64,000 nt of DNA from Linyphia triangularis (GCA_963978545.1 OZ021727.1:15760743-15824742), one strand, 5' to 3'. Counted from the first letter of the stretch, positions 23,189 to 35,689 are shown. The notes: a model not told the origin generated them from the letters alone. Program-made: numbers and translations.

Positions 23189-24264
23189 AGTCTAGAATGG
23201 AAGAGTGTTTTCGGCCTGACACTTTTCACTGATCCAGTGCTTGTGCGCAAGCGTTTGATTTGTTCGTTGATCTTATATTAGTTTTGAACGGTGTTTTTTC
23301 TGACTTCTTTTATACATACCCTAAAATAGCCAATGGGAACGAGAAAGATACAATTATGGTAGCCATTACCCTTTGTGAAGGTTTATCGCCACTGAAATAA
23401 GGGAAACGTTTACTGTAAAGTGATCTTTCCTTGCATGTTTAAACGATGCGGGGGAACCAATTAAAAGAGCAAGCTTTCAACAAACTGTATTTTATTTAGA
23501 TGAATGAAACTTGTAGTATATAATTTAGGGACGTTTTTTTTTTTTTTTTTTTTTATGACCCTTTTTTTTTTTTTTTTTTTTTTTTTTTCCTTTTATGCAA
23601 AAACCAAAATTGATAAATGATAGTCCAAAAATTTTAAGAACTACGCTTTTGACTAATACCTTATTTATAATTGAACATTAAGTTATTTAAAAAAAAAAAA
23701 AAAACACCGTGCAATTTTTTTGAACAGTAGAGGGTTAGTAAAATTGTTTTAGTATTGAAAAAACACCCATTGAAATATAAATAATTTTTAAAGTAAAACC
23801 TAACTTTTTAACGTTTACTGATTATGAAATGGATTTTCATTAAAATGTACGAACCATATGGAAATGCAAGCAAACCTAATATTTGTTTAAACTTTATTAC
23901 GCTTGCAGTCCCTTAGCATTATTTACGGATCAGTGAAAGGATTCATGGTCAAAAGCTATTGCATTTGGGCTCTGAATTCACTCCTTTGTACTACTTTCAC
24001 ACCAACAACCTATTTTATGCTGGTTTCTCGTACTCATTGAAAATTTCATTTGAACTTAGCTATACTTGTTTAGAAAGATTTTTTTATTGTATATTTTAAT
24101 CTTCAGGTTATCTATATGGGTTCTGTGCTGTATAAGTTTTTTTATAAATATAGTTTTGTGACATATGCATTTTTCTTGTCTTTCGAATTTCTTAAATACG
24201 ATCATGATGATGAATAAAATATTTTAACGATTTAGTCTGGTTGTTACTTTCTGAATGCTGATAA
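23189..24264. other. AT-rich stretch, possible distal 3' UTR
   Basis: There is no gene. Two long poly(T) tracts lie at 23527-23588. An AATAAA at about 24215 could end an extended 3b transcript. Confidence 0.4.
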
Positions 24265-24819
24265 CAATGGACAATTCCCTCATTTTTTAAAAACGAGTGA
24301 AATTAGTTTATATTTATGAAGAATTTCTTTCTGATTCCAAATAGTTAAACAAAAGTTCTTTAAAAAAAAATTAGTTATTTAAATATTAAGAAAAGAAAAT
24401 GCCTTAAAACCGAGCCAGAACTTGTTCGATTAAAACACTCAGCAAAATCTATAACGTCAAAAATTCCTACAGTTTCTATGGTTATCGTGAGGTTTCTGCC
24501 AAATAGCTGGCGTTAAAATAGTTGGTGTTGGTAGACCATTGCCATATTCCGTACAGGTCGGCGTGATTTGCGAGGAATTTGCAAATCTCGTTTCCGCTGC
24601 TGCGTTTCAAGCCAAGATGTTTGGGACGCTGTGACGTCACTTTCATTACCAGTAGAATGAATTGTTGTAACGCCAACGTCTAACAAGGTAACTTTGATCG
24701 CAAATTTAAAAAAAAAAAAAAAAGCACATTGAGCAGAAATGTTTATGTTTGTGGCCTTTTCGAAACATTTAGAATTGAATAAGAAAAAAAAAAATTAAAA
24801 ATGCCGGAATTGTTCATGG
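24265..24819 (+). mobile_element. Inverted-repeat element with CAATGGACAATTCC ends, short copy
   Basis: It begins CAATGGACAATTCCCTCATT and ends with the inverse (ATGCCGGAATTGTTCATGG). Its body is collinear with 42982-43440, including ATGAAGAATTTCTTTCTGAT, GTTATCGTGAGGTTTCTG, a CRE-like GTGACGTCACTTTCA and a terminal poly(A) tract. The 64-codon - strand frame inside is repeat-derived. Confidence 0.7.
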
Positions 24820-26949
24820 CTATTGTATGATAAATGTATGTTAGAGTTAAGAATTAGATTATAGGAACCATAAATAATGAAAGTAAGCTAACTAGTTTTG
24901 CAGTCATTCACATTCTTTTATGAGTAAGAAGGTCAGATGTGTAATCTTCTACCAACCATTTTAGAGCTAAAACAATTCCAGCTGTTTAAAATTGTTATTG
25001 AAATAATTATAATTAGTCATCGCGTAAAAGCTTCACGGGAATAAAAGTAAATTATTTAAGTCATAATTGAGTGATTGTTATTATTTTTGTGACTTATGAA
25101 TGAAATAACTTACTCAACCAAAATATAAATTGAACTTGAAATATAAATGCTTAAGTTCGATTACTGACAGGCAATGAAATAAATAGATATAATAATAGAT
25201 AGAAATAAGTAGATAGCTTAACTTTACAATGAGAGCGAGAGAGATATATACAAGACTTAATTATAAAACTGTCTAAATATTTTTCAAAAAAATAGTTGTC
25301 TATGTTTATAAACAAATTATTTCAAGTGCATTACATTAACAAATTTAAATTATTTAATGAAGTGGACTAAAAAAGAATTAAGTTATTAAGTGTTTTATAA
25401 AAGACATTTGCTAAGATGAATATTTAAGGAAACGCAGTACCCTAAAAATAGCAAACTTTATTATTATTATTATTTTAATTTGCTATACTTATTGCTCGGA
25501 ATATTCTAAATTATCATGAAAGTATTTTAAAATTTAATTGTGTTTCTTAATGAATTATTTGACATTTTATGCTGGTTAAAAGGATAATGTTCTTTAAAGA
25601 AATGAAAACTTTAAATCGTTTTTTCTCTGTGATTGTTTTTCGTTGTTATTAAGTTTTTCGTAACGCTTAGACTTTTTTTTCTAATTAATGGAGAAATCGG
25701 AAATTTGGAAAGCATTTTGTAAAATGTGTCTATTTTATAAATTGGAATTCTAATTAACAACAAATGTTGTAGGTTTCACTTTTTTTTAACACTAAAGTAA
25801 AATGATTGCAGATTTGTAGAAATATTTTGTGTTATTAATAATAAACATTTATATTTTAATTGATTACTACGAGTATTTCAGATTTTAATACTGATTCTAA
25901 TATAATATAGTTCATAGAATGTTTTTGGAAAAAATATTAGAGAACATTTTTTAATTTTTTAATAACTGAAAAAGAATAAAATATTTTTTGAAAAATATTG
26001 TTCTGTCACATAAATCTAAACAATGGACATCGTTTATTTAAAAAATTCAATAGTTAAAATAAAAGTTAAAATGATACTACTCCCTCTTAAATAGATTTCA
26101 ACATGTTAATTATTAAATAGTAATGTGATTATAAAATAGTAATAGCTTTTAATGGACAAGAAAATAAAGCTTTAGCTCAAAAAACATGATTATATTTTTA
26201 ACATAACGCATTGATAAAATATAAGCAAAGGGTAAAAAAAAAATCGATCACCTTTATTGATTAGGCCTTTCTATGTACTTTGGTTAGTTTGACGCCAATT
26301 ACTTAATGGAAGCAAAATATAATTAAGTAATAATTAAATTTAAATGAGAAAAAAATAACTATAAAGTGCTTCGCAATATGTATCATTAAATTAATTAGTT
26401 TCAGAAACAAGTTTCTATTCTTCAATAAAAATGTTTCCATGCATGCGATTTTCAAACAAATTAGGATCTGCAATTTAGGCACAAGGACTCGTTTAGGAAA
26501 TAAAGTATTGCTTTCTGCTTTGTCACGGGTTTAAGGATTTGTGTATTTCATAATCGTACCAACTGATGCTCTACTTCATTTGTTTAATGATGAGCGTAAT
26601 TTAAATAGCAAGTGCATAATTTTATTTGATTGCTTTATTTCAATTAACTGAGGACAGAATTTGTAACACTTTACACAAAAATTAAATTTTAATACGTTGA
26701 TGGATTAGGAGGGATTTTTCACAAATAAAAGTATTAATAAAATCGCGTGAAAATTAAATCTAATGATATTTGTGTTTGCATCTAATTTTAAATATCAAAA
26801 ACAAGCTCACGATGGCAACAGACACGGCTCTATGTTAAAGAATATAAAAATTGGCAATGCATATAAAGGATTTATATTGAAAACTTTGGTTTTATGGGTT
26901 ATATTATTTCATGAAGAAAACGATGAACTCATTCCACTATTTTCAGATT
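24820..26949. other. AT-rich intergenic stretch
   Basis: I see nothing supported here: no splice-framed open frame, tRNA or clear element boundary. It lies between the last exon of ninjurin gene 1 and the promoter area of gene 2. Confidence 0.5.
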
Positions 26950-26953
26950 TTAA

Positions 26954-28199
26954 GGGGGTCCGATACCTCAGACAATTTTTTTTTTATTTGTGTACTTACA
27001 CAGTCCAAATTTTTTTCATTTGTTGAGTATGTATTAAGAAAATAATTCAGCTATTAAAATTTAATATATGTCTGTTAAGTTTTTTTTTAATTTTAATTTT
27101 TGTTAAATTTTTAACAATTTTCAAATCTCTACTCCTTTTTTATTTATGAATATTTTTCAACACAAATTTTTATACAACATTTTGAACAATATTCCAACAA
27201 AAGTATGCATTTTAATTTTGATTAAAATGCTCCACTCTTTTTTTAAAAATATTTATAGCAATTTTTTCCAAAAAATGCATGAAAAAAATGAAATTCCAAC
27301 TTTAAGAATTTTTTTTTAAAAATTGGTAACAGATATAACAAATCCGAATGCATACTTGTATTTAAAATATATTTGTGTGTCTACAGAAGATCAAATTATT
27401 ATTATATATATAATATTAAAAAAGCCTTAGCATTTTGAATTATCTTAAAATTGAAAAAACACGAACCGAGATACAAGCGTTTAAAGTTTAGGTTTAGTGA
27501 TACAACAATGTTAAAGGAACTATTTCTAATTATAATTTTTTTTTTAAGTATCTAGACACCTTCCAGTACTCAAATATATAATCCACTTCCATAAGTTGGG
27601 CCCTCTTTTATTTTGGCAGCTTCATTTCTGTGAAGCTGTGCCAATTGCACAGCATGACGATGATGTTGAAATTTCATATCCACACCGCTTCTTGGACATC
27701 CTAACCCTAATAACATGCTGTCTTTTACATATTTGAGAGCTTATTTCACAATTAGTCAACATTGAACAGCTTTGAAAGGTTTTTAATGCCTTATTGCACC
27801 CAAGTTGAATTCAGCAACAGCTTCCAAAGCCGCCAATTCAACACGTCGTTTCGATGCATTTACACTTTTTGGTATTTTCCACAAAATTTTTTGCGTAGGG
27901 ACTCATTTCGGTTCTGAGCGAGGCACTGAACATAACACATCACGTTCATGAACACCATGAACTTAAAAATCGAACGTCATGCGCTTAACAACATGAAAAC
28001 AAAAACGAAACTAGATGGTTCGTGATGTGATGTTTTGAGAATGTTTGTGAGTGTACCTTATTCAAAAATTCACAACTCAAAAACTAATGCGTATTTTTTA
28101 AAGCGGTTTTTTCTAAAATGTTGAGAAACATTGAAATATATTTTTTTTTAAATTAAAAAAAAATTTGATTTTTTTACGATTTTGAGGTATTGGACCCCC
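26954..28199 (-). mobile_element. TTAA-flanked DNA transposon with decayed transposase tail
   Basis: TTAA lies at 26950-26953 and 28200-28203. The termini are inverted repeats, GGGGGTCCGATACCTCA and GGGGGTCCAATACCTCA (16 of 17). On the - strand, about 27870 to 27560, a broken reading frame keeps R-V-E-L-A-A-L-E-A-V-A-E-F-N-L-G. Several frame changes later it has an Arg/Lys-rich tail and a Y-G-S-G-like end. That layout recalls the C-terminal end of the Mutator-like/Kolobok transposases of arthropods, which also duplicate TTAA. The superfamily call is an inference. Many stops show it is dead. Confidence 0.7.
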
Positions 28200-28619
28200 T
28201 TAAGACAGTTAGTTGTCACTTTTCAATTATGCAACTTATTTTGCAAAGCGTATTATTTAAATATTAATACCTGCCCATTCAATATATAGTACCTGTATCT
28301 CATCTCTATCTCTCACTGTTTCATAGCTATGCAATTTCAAAGTTTAGGAGTCCTTTCTGATGTAAGTGACACCTTACTTTGCTTTGATTTCTTAAAATTA
28401 ATTTTCTTGGTAAGGAAATCATGTGATAAAGTCGCGTATGTACTACCTTTTCTTAAACTTCGGTTTATTGAAACTTTATATAGCTAGCCGAAATTTTATC
28501 AAGTTCGTTTTGTTTTGTTTTGAAAGCACCAACTGTCCATTTCTGCCACTTATAAAGTGCTTAAAACAGCCAAATACGTCTCGTAATTTTGAGCATCTAG
28601 AAGAATACGAGATCGAAAT

Positions 28620-28790
28620 CTTTGAGTGTAAACCCCTCTCTCCGACCCCACCACACCAACGAGAGGGCATTGAGGCCACGACAGATTTAATGTGCACCAG
28701 CCCCCATTAGGTACACACCGATATTTGGCGGACCGAGGACAGAACCCACAACCCACCGGTTATGAGATCGATTTTATCAAGTTATACAAG
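28620..28790 (-). mobile_element. tRNA-derived SINE (tRNA-Met-like), fragment
   Basis: On the - strand, ATCTCATAACCGGTGGGTTG resembles the anticodon arm of elongator tRNA-Met (loop CTCATAA). A degenerate B box (GTGGGTTCTGTCC) follows, then a body with GGGGCTGGTGCACATTAAAT and CTGTCGTGGCCTCAATG. The A-box half is missing. Open frames on both strands over 28423-28756 are by-products. Confidence 0.5.
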
Positions 28791-29740
28791 TGCACAAATC
28801 AATACTTTAAAAAAAAAAAAAAAAAAATAATAATAATTTTAAATGAATAGTGTTGACTGAACTAAATTAATAGCGTTGGAATTTAGAAACTCGTTTGGAA
28901 AAGGACTTTAATATAGCAAAGGTCTTTAGTAGCAGTAAGCTGGAAAATTATTACAAAGGTATATACCTGATTTTTTTTATATCAAATAGAATTAGATTTT
29001 TTTTTTTTTTTTTAAATAGAATTAGTATTTCAGCATAAATTGTAATTGGAAATAAAAGTTAGAAAATTATTAAAATAATAAACTATTTGATTTCAAAATA
29101 AAAAAATCACAGAAATTCATTCGCCAATTTTTGGATTTAAAGTGCCACAAAAAAAAAAAAAAAAAAAGATTACAATGAAACATTTCCAGATTCACCGAAA
29201 TTTATAAAAACATGCACGTTAAATACATAAACTAGTTATTTATGCAACTAATTGTTGAAAATAATACTTTTCCAAGAGAGGTCAAATACTTATTTGACGG
29301 CGTTAGCAAGAGTCAAATAAATTACTGAGTTTGAAAAAGTATGTTCCAGTAACCGAGTTTAAAAAAGTATTTTATAATAACTTGCAAAAAAATATTTTTA
29401 ATATCTATATTTATTAATGCTGGAAACTCCAGTCAGTGTATTTCGTCTGAAAATATGTCATTTCAATACGAAGACTATATAATATTTAAGCACGAGGAGT
29501 GCAAGAAAATACTTTTTCACACTTCTACGGGAAAGGTACTTTCTCGCACTCCTCACGAAAAAGTGTTATTTTCACCACGATTTACGAGTAAGAAAAGTAA
29601 AAAATTTTCAACGTTGTTATAAAAAATCTATTTTTGGGTGGGATATAAAGGATTTGAATCAAAATAGTTAATAAAGTAAATACTTTTTTTTCTTTCCCAC
29701 CTTCAAAGAAGAAAAAAATAATTACCGTGTAGAGGTACAC
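28791..29740. other. AT-rich stretch upstream of ninjurin gene 2
   Basis: There is no gene. Positions 29480-29600 hold an imperfect inverted pair around GAGTGCAAGAAAATACTTTT / AAAGGTACTTTCTCGCACTC, a local hairpin. Confidence 0.4.
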
Positions 29741-29779
29741 TATTTACAGTGAAGTTCATCAAAGCATTCTTTTGTTGCC

Positions 29780-29920
29780 ATAGGTGACCAAACTGATCGA
29801 TAGTCACCTATTGTGATTGGCTCATTTCGAAAAGTGGACACTATCCACAAAACTTTGGACACCCGAGAAAAACGCACCTGACTATCTGAATCTGATGACG
29901 TCATCAAGAGCGTGTAAACA
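29780..29920 (+). promoter_or_regulatory. Candidate promoter/enhancer of ninjurin gene 2: CCAAT box and CRE palindrome
   Basis: An inverted CCAAT box (TGTGATTGGCTC, about 29811) is followed by a 14-bp perfect palindrome TGATGACGTCATCA at 29893-29906, a full CRE/ATF site. Both lie in a patch less AT-rich than its flanks, about 860 bp upstream of the gene 2 start codon. The 96-codon - strand frame here (29740-30030) has no family resemblance. The regulatory role is inferred. Confidence 0.4.
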
Positions 29921-30284
29921 CTACCAGATTGACAGATAAAGTAATGGATGGTCGACAGAGCGAGAAAAGCTGCTACTTGTTCAGGAGAAAAAAATCCAGA
30001 ACCTTTTTTTTCTTCTAACGAATAACGCAATGTCGTGATATTTGTCTCATGCCAAATTTTAAAGATATTTTATTACCGAGAAAACATCGTGCGATTAATC
30101 TTTTTAGAAAAGGATTAGTAACTGAAATGCAATTCAATGGAATAGCGGACTGCTAAAGATATTGGAACAATATCAACAATTTTCTTAATTCAACCAGAAA
30201 TTCTGAAAAGAAGAAACTCGCGCATAACAAAGTAGTGAAAAGCCGTTCCATCGCTTTCTTTTTCATCAACAGCATCGTTGATTC

Positions 30285-30735
30285 TATTAAATTCCAGTTA
30301 TTTGTTCGTTTACATCGAATTAGTTCACCACAACGGAATTATCTTTTATCAACAATCCCCTGTTGGAGTGATGGTTGGCGATTTTTATTGAGAACAGTTT
30401 GTAGGTCTGGCCTTAGTAGGTCTTATTCGAAACAGAACACCAGACAGTGAAGGGCGAATATATTATGCTGCTTCTGAAAAATGTTGTGGGATTCTGACAG
30501 GAATGAAGTTTAGTAGAACGTCTAGTTGTAGTTTTATTACATTCCAGTTCTGTTGATTTGCATAGAATCAGTTCGTTATTATAGCAAAATCGTTTTTTGT
30601 CGCCAACGAATTGGCGTAATCGTTGGCGGCTTTCATTGAGAAGAGAGTTTTTGTTCCCATTCGGATCAGAGCACGTGAAGGGCGAATAACAAAGGTTGTG
30701 AAACCCTTTCATGAATGAAGTTGACATCCATATTC
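30285..30735 (+). repeat. Degenerate tandem duplication before the gene 2 start
   Basis: Two successive blocks share ATTCCAGTT (30291 and 30541), GATGGTTGGCGATTTTTATT versus AATCGTTGGCGGCTTTCATT, TGAAGGGCGAATA (30448 and 30676), and AATGAAGTT at both ends. The period is about 230-250 bp. The block ends about 30 bp before the ATG, so it forms the 5' UTR or proximal promoter of ninjurin gene 2. The open frames here (30235-30450 + and 30413-30739 -) are not supported. Confidence 0.75.
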
Positions 30736-30764
30736 GCACGGGATAATCACCGAGTCATCTAGAG

Positions 30765-30989
30765 ATGCAGTGTAGACCAGGAGACAGGGTGTGTGCCACT
30801 GTAAACTACATAAGAAACTTGGCTTTCGGTAAATATTGCAGAAGAAAGTCCTATTCTCAGATATCTACGGATGTGGCCTTGGTAGTGACAAACGCAGCTC
30901 ACTTAACGAAAATTCTGAGGAGTAATAACCCTCACGATGATCTCAGAACATTGAAAATTATTCTTATTGTGGTCTCCATTTTTCTAGAA
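30765..30989 (+). CDS. Ninjurin gene 2 (diverged), first coding exon
   Basis: This exon has 75 codons from ATG (in-frame TAA 21 nt upstream) to a consensus GTAAGT donor, phase 0. After a short Cys/Arg-rich N-terminus (MQCRPGDRVC) it carries a clear ninjurin core. It has Y-S-Q-I-S-T-D-V-A-L-V-V-T-N-A-A-H-L aligned to Y-A-T-K-K ... D-V-A-L-L-T-A-N-A-S-Q-L of gene 1, then the start of helix 1 (TLKIILIVVSIFLE). It breaks at exactly the helix position where gene 1 breaks, so the exon architecture is inherited. Here the N-terminus and core are fused in one exon. The loop before helix 1 differs (RSNNPHDDLR). The only downstream terminal exon visible is 42636-42842, which gives a product of about 143 residues. 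No database search was possible, but the motif spacing makes the family call firm. Confidence 0.8.
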
Positions 30990-31121
30990 GTAAGTGTCAT
31001 AGTTATGTGTTGTTATGCTTATTGTTTTATTTTATATGTTGTAAATTTGGAATAAGTTTTATTAAAAGCACATGTCGTTTATTAAGTGGTTAGACAGTTC
31101 AATAATATGTCTAAATCCTTT

Positions 31122-31152
<31 letters not shown>

Positions 31153-31598
31153 TGCCACCCTACATTATTGATAAATAACTGTTGACGGGTTTTTGAAATG
31201 GGGTTTATTTAAATTTATAATAAATATAATCACTATTTTCCAACATTAATTATGAAAAGTCACTATTTAGATTTAAATATTCAATAGTATCATTATAGTG
31301 ATTAGTGTTTTGTCATAATTTTATTTATTTTTTACATAAATTACTTATCGCTATGGTCTTACACTTGTCATTATATTTAATTAATTACATTAAATTTTTA
31401 AAAAAATCTATAATTTTGGTCGAAATAAATGCTAAAGTGATAAACACCATATAGCAGAAAAACAGAGGTCAATCGAAACTGGTATCAACATTACACGTAC
31501 TAATTTAACTCTGTTGTTGTAGCATTGCTTTATAAATCTTCACTAAAATAGTGAAACAGACACATTTTGTTTCGTAAAATCTTGTCGCAGACTTGTAA

Positions 31599-31926
31599 CA
31601 GAGTGACCACAGAACCTGAAAATCAGGGAAATTTCAGGGAATTTTTTTGAATTTCATAAAAATCAGGGAAATTTGCTATAATTGTTTTGAATTGTTTTTT
31701 TGTCATTTATCTGGAGAATTGTGGAGTTAGAAATTTCTTGTTTTCATTACCGCCACAACTATTTTTAAAAAATTGGCATCTGCATACATGGTCTATTTGA
31801 TCAGGGTGTTTGCACGTATGCAAACCCTCGAAATTTGGGTAAATTTGAAAAAAGTTTGCCGTAAAATCAGGGAATTATCAGGGAAAAAAATTTCCCTAAT
31901 AATTCTCTGAATTTATTCCCACTCTG
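31599..31926. mobile_element. MITE with CAGAGTG ends
   Basis: It begins CAGAGTGACCACAGAACCTG and ends ATTCCCACTCTG, with repeated AATCAGGGAAATT motifs inside both ends. TGTAA flanks it on both sides (31594-31598, 31927-31931). CAGAGTG termini suggest hAT relatives, but the visible duplication is 5 bp, not 8, so the class is uncertain. Confidence 0.6.
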
Positions 31927-32480
31927 TGTAAAATAGGTTTTGCTGCTTGGAGGAATACTTATAAATTTTCTGAAGTTGAAATTAAAAATTGATTTTTATT
32001 CTTTCCAAGATCAGAATTTTTTACTTAATATACTTTAGTGTGTACAAACTATATTATTTGTGATGCTTTGAACTTTTCTCATGCTTTAAAATTGTTTTTA
32101 ATATTTTGTTAATTGTTCATAAATTTTGTTACCATGAATGTAAAGGTATTAAGTAGTCTTCTGATAATATAAAATTTCAAAAGAAAGAAAAATCCAGTTT
32201 GTATTGCTCTACATATTGTCTAAAAACATTTTATAAGAACTTCATTTTTTAGTAACTTCAATTAAGGGAATTGGACAAACGAATTAAATATATGAAATAT
32301 ATATACCCATGAAATTTCAAAGCGAAATATTAATTACAAAATGAACTGAAAAATAGCCATTCATCTAGTACTTTTATCACATATAAAAGTAAAGCTTAAA
32401 GCATATTTTTCATTATATAACTTTTGTCTGTTGGACTTTGCGATTAAAATTAATAATTAAATAGTGTATAATAAAGTTTA

Positions 32481-32873
32481 CGAGGAAATCCTAGCAAGGA
32501 TCTTTCCCTATACTCGCTATGTTACAATCTTCTGGCCCAGTGCTTTTAGAAACTACTTTCTATAAAACCTTGAAATTCGGAGAGTAAGTACAAAAAAGAT
32601 GACATAAATTGTTTTCATTTAATGTCTATCTATTATAAATAAAAATTAGAATATCAAAACCAGGTGGAGCCACCGCATATGCATTGACGTAAGGATTTCA
32701 AATATAAAATAAAATATGTTAGGCACTGTTTTCGAGTTTTTAATTTCGGCCATTTCATTAGGTGATCCTTTTCGTACCAAATGTCAAGGTTTTTTATAAA
32801 GTAGTTTCTAAATGCACTGGGCTATAAGATTGTAATATATCGAGTTTAGGGAATGATCCTTGCTAGGAATTCC
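32481..32873. mobile_element. Inverted-repeat element A, complete copy
   Basis: It runs from CGAGGAAATCCTAGCAAGGA to its inverse TCCTTGCTAGGAATTCC. The arms are about 100-120 bp with the shared AGAAACTACTTTCTATAAAA and CCTTGAAATT versus AATGTCAAGGTTTT. The centre contains AAACCAGGTGGAGCCACCGC. No coding capacity. This is the uninterrupted reference for the nested copies at 10163 and 59840. Confidence 0.8.
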
Positions 32874-33910
32874 ACAGTTCTTATACACCATCGCTGTCCA
32901 ATTTAGAAACATAGCGTATGCAATGTAAGTAACCACTGACACTAGGTTTATAATTTTCACAACTTGAGCATTACTGAACGTTTATAAGCAAATTTATGTT
33001 GAGAACCACACTATCCTATATCCAAATTAGGCAACTTTACATGAGAGGGAAATACCCCCCCCCCCTGCATCATATTCCCACTATATCATCTAAATCTTAC
33101 TAAAATGATTTAGAATTTTTTTTTTATTGATATTATTGTTCGATTGCAAACGAACTTTAAAGACTTAAATATGTAACGAAATAAAAATCGAACAATTTGG
33201 ATTTAACCTCGTTTAGCTAATATTTTGAAACAATTCTTTAATGGTTAAAATAAATTATTTATCATTTGTAATTCAATTTTTGAATTTTGCGGCATACAAT
33301 GAAAGTTGATAATTTAGTGAATGTTAAACTTAAAAATTTTTAATTATAAATTAGATAAATTTTCCATAATAGAGATTTTTGAACAAATAGAGAAAAATGA
33401 AAAAAAAATTAATCAAACATTTTTTTTCTTAAAAAGTTCTACTTCGAATACTAATGAGGGCAAAATGAACAACAAATTTTATGAGCAGTTATATTACAAG
33501 GGGTTTATGGAGAAGAAAATTTCGGTCCGTTTAAGGAAGCTTCACAATATTCCATAACCAACAAAAGGATCCTTCACAAAATTCCATGTCCAACAAACGG
33601 ACCTTTCACATCATTCCATGTAAAGAAAAAAAAGGGAATCTTCATAAAATTTCCAGTTCGAAAACGCAAATTCCAAAATCGCAAAGTTTATTTTATGCCA
33701 AAGGGAGAAATCAGACCGCTTGCTCACATGTTTGTTTCAAGGAAGTGACGTCATGGACGTTAAACCATATGCTCAAAATATATAAAATTGGAACTTACCA
33801 CAGAATAAATTTTTTTCACCACAAAAATAGGACCCTGTAAAAAAATATCTGGATATTCCACTGTATTATTAACTTATATTATAACCTTTAATAAACAAAC
33901 TATCCGTTTC

Positions 33911-34090
33911 CCCAGTAGTACAACAAAACTGACCAATATCGCATGACATTGGCCAATTACGATGTGGTACGTTGTAAAACTGGCCGTTGTTACAGATATT
34001 GGCCAATCGAGCCCAATGTTGGATAAAATATTGTGGAAGTTTTAAAAATTTTGATTGCACCAGTTTTAAAACTTAAATAATTTATTTATA
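33911..34090 (+). repeat. Repeat E, near-full copy (CCAAT-palindrome family)
   Basis: It starts CCCAGTAGTACAACA and has TGACCAATATCGC, CATTGGCCAATTACGATGTGG, GATATTGGCCAATCGAGCCC and the shared 3' end CAGTTTTAAAACTTAAATAA. Length is about 180 bp, the same as the copies at 39294-39471 and 44950-45130. A further inverted fragment lies at about 34236-34276. Confidence 0.75.
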
Positions 34091-34142
34091 ATAAAGGACT
34101 GAGGGCAAGAAAAATATGCTTTGTGCCATTTATGATATGTTT

Positions 34143-34179
<37 letters not shown>

Positions 34180-34429
34180 CTTGTATTTTCTAAAGATGCT
34201 TGAGTTTCTGGCAGAATAGAGCAAAGCTCCTGAACCCCTGTGTCCTACATTGGCCAATACTTCAATTCTACCTGGGTTGTGTCTTAAATTTATTTATTAT
34301 AGTTTTAATCTCATAATTTAAAAGCTTAAAACGATGTAAATAATTTTTCAAATCTAACAATTATAACAAAAATATCTATGAATTAAAATACTATAATCCA
34401 TAAAAACAGAGGGTTTTTTTTAAAGAAAT

Positions 34430-35190
34430 CCTTTATATGTATTGTCAATTTTTATATTCTTTTTAACACAATGCCTAGATCAAAAACATTTCTATCAGCA
34501 AAATGTGCGGCCAACTACGTTTCAAAATTTATTTATTAAAAATGAACGTGATTGTATGCTCTGACCATCGATATAGATAAACAACTGGATAGACTGCTTA
34601 ACGCTGGGAAAATGAAGCCGTTGCCAGTTGCAATTGGTGGGATAAAAAATACGGATTGCCGAGGATTGAAAACCAAATTTTGGGTTGTACACAGCAGAAA
34701 TGTCAATAGTAGACCTTAATTAGTAATAATGTGCAACAAAATATCTACTCTAACACTTTACAAGGTTTTTCGCATTCCCATCCAACTATAAAAGTGAACT
34801 GTGATTGATTAATCACCCGACCAGTGGAGTAGGCTATCCAGTTGTTTATCTATATCGATGGCTCTGACATCCAAATATTATTTATTTATGCTGATTAAAG
34901 TAATTTTATTATTTGTTTATTAAAAAAAAATTGGCAACAGGAAAGAGAAAGATAACAATGATATTTCAACGAGATTTTATTAGTATTCCGTAAAAGCGAC
35001 CTTTCAGTGACAGTAACTGCCCGAAAATTTTATAGAATGCATTGTCAACTACATCGAACCTATCTGCCAAGTTTCAGCCCGTTTGGATGACGGCAAGGGG
35101 GTTAATTAGGCTTCTGCAGATTCCTCCCCCATCGACAATGACGAAGTTACTATATAAAGGATTTAATAAAAAGCACTCATGATCTGAAAG
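34430..35190 (+). repeat. Repeat D, copy interrupted by a MITE
   Basis: It is collinear with 5400-5970 on both sides of a 295-bp insertion. AAATGTGCGGCCAACTACGT precedes it, GACATCCAAATATT follows, and the D monomer (AAGTTTCAGCCCGTTTGGAT) lies at about 34960-35150. Confidence 0.75.
34566..34860. mobile_element. hAT-like MITE with 8-bp target duplication
   Basis: The left end CATCGATATAGATAAACAAC is repeated perfectly in inverse at the right end. The perfect terminal inverted repeat is 27 bp (34566-34592 with 34834-34860), and it continues imperfectly for a few more bases. GCTCTGAC flanks both sides (34558-34565 and 34861-34868). Repeat D at about 5616-5632 shows the corresponding uninterrupted sequence. 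The 8-bp duplication places it with hAT-type transposases. There is no open frame, so it is non-autonomous. The perfect ends imply recent activity. Confidence 0.9.
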
Positions 35191-35689
35191 CGGATATTGA
35201 AAATAACCTCTGTTCTTTACTTAAATGTCGGTACAAACCTTAATAAGAGAAGAAGAAAAGGAATAAAGAGTGCATTTCAATGAGTCTTAAATAGATCATG
35301 GTCAACAATAAACAGGTTATTCTTGTAAAGGTTTCGTTTCTTAGTAAAAGCGTACCTGTTAAAAGCGAATCGCAGACTTTTCAGCGTAAATTTTATCATG
35401 TTACCCTTTTCATTGAAGTCATTCAAAACTGCAAATGGTTTTCAAATTCTAGAATAAAGTTCATATTTATAAGGTACTTACCTTAACAAATATGAATTTA
35501 TTTTATCCGGAACATTTTATTTATGGTCAAAAATAAAAAGTCACTGTTATCTAGGTGCCGATAGCTGGTTAATGTATCGGTTAGAAAAATATAGATTGAA
35601 TGACATTTCTTCAAAAGTAAGGTAATTATAATTCATCGCAGAAGAAACAACAACAGGCGCGTGAACAGGAGGAGAGGGTTTTTTAGGGT

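Noticed and set aside
29740..30030. 96-codon - strand open frame with mixed composition
   Set aside because: It looks less AT-driven than most but has no family resemblance or splice partner, and it overlaps the likely promoter of ninjurin gene 2.
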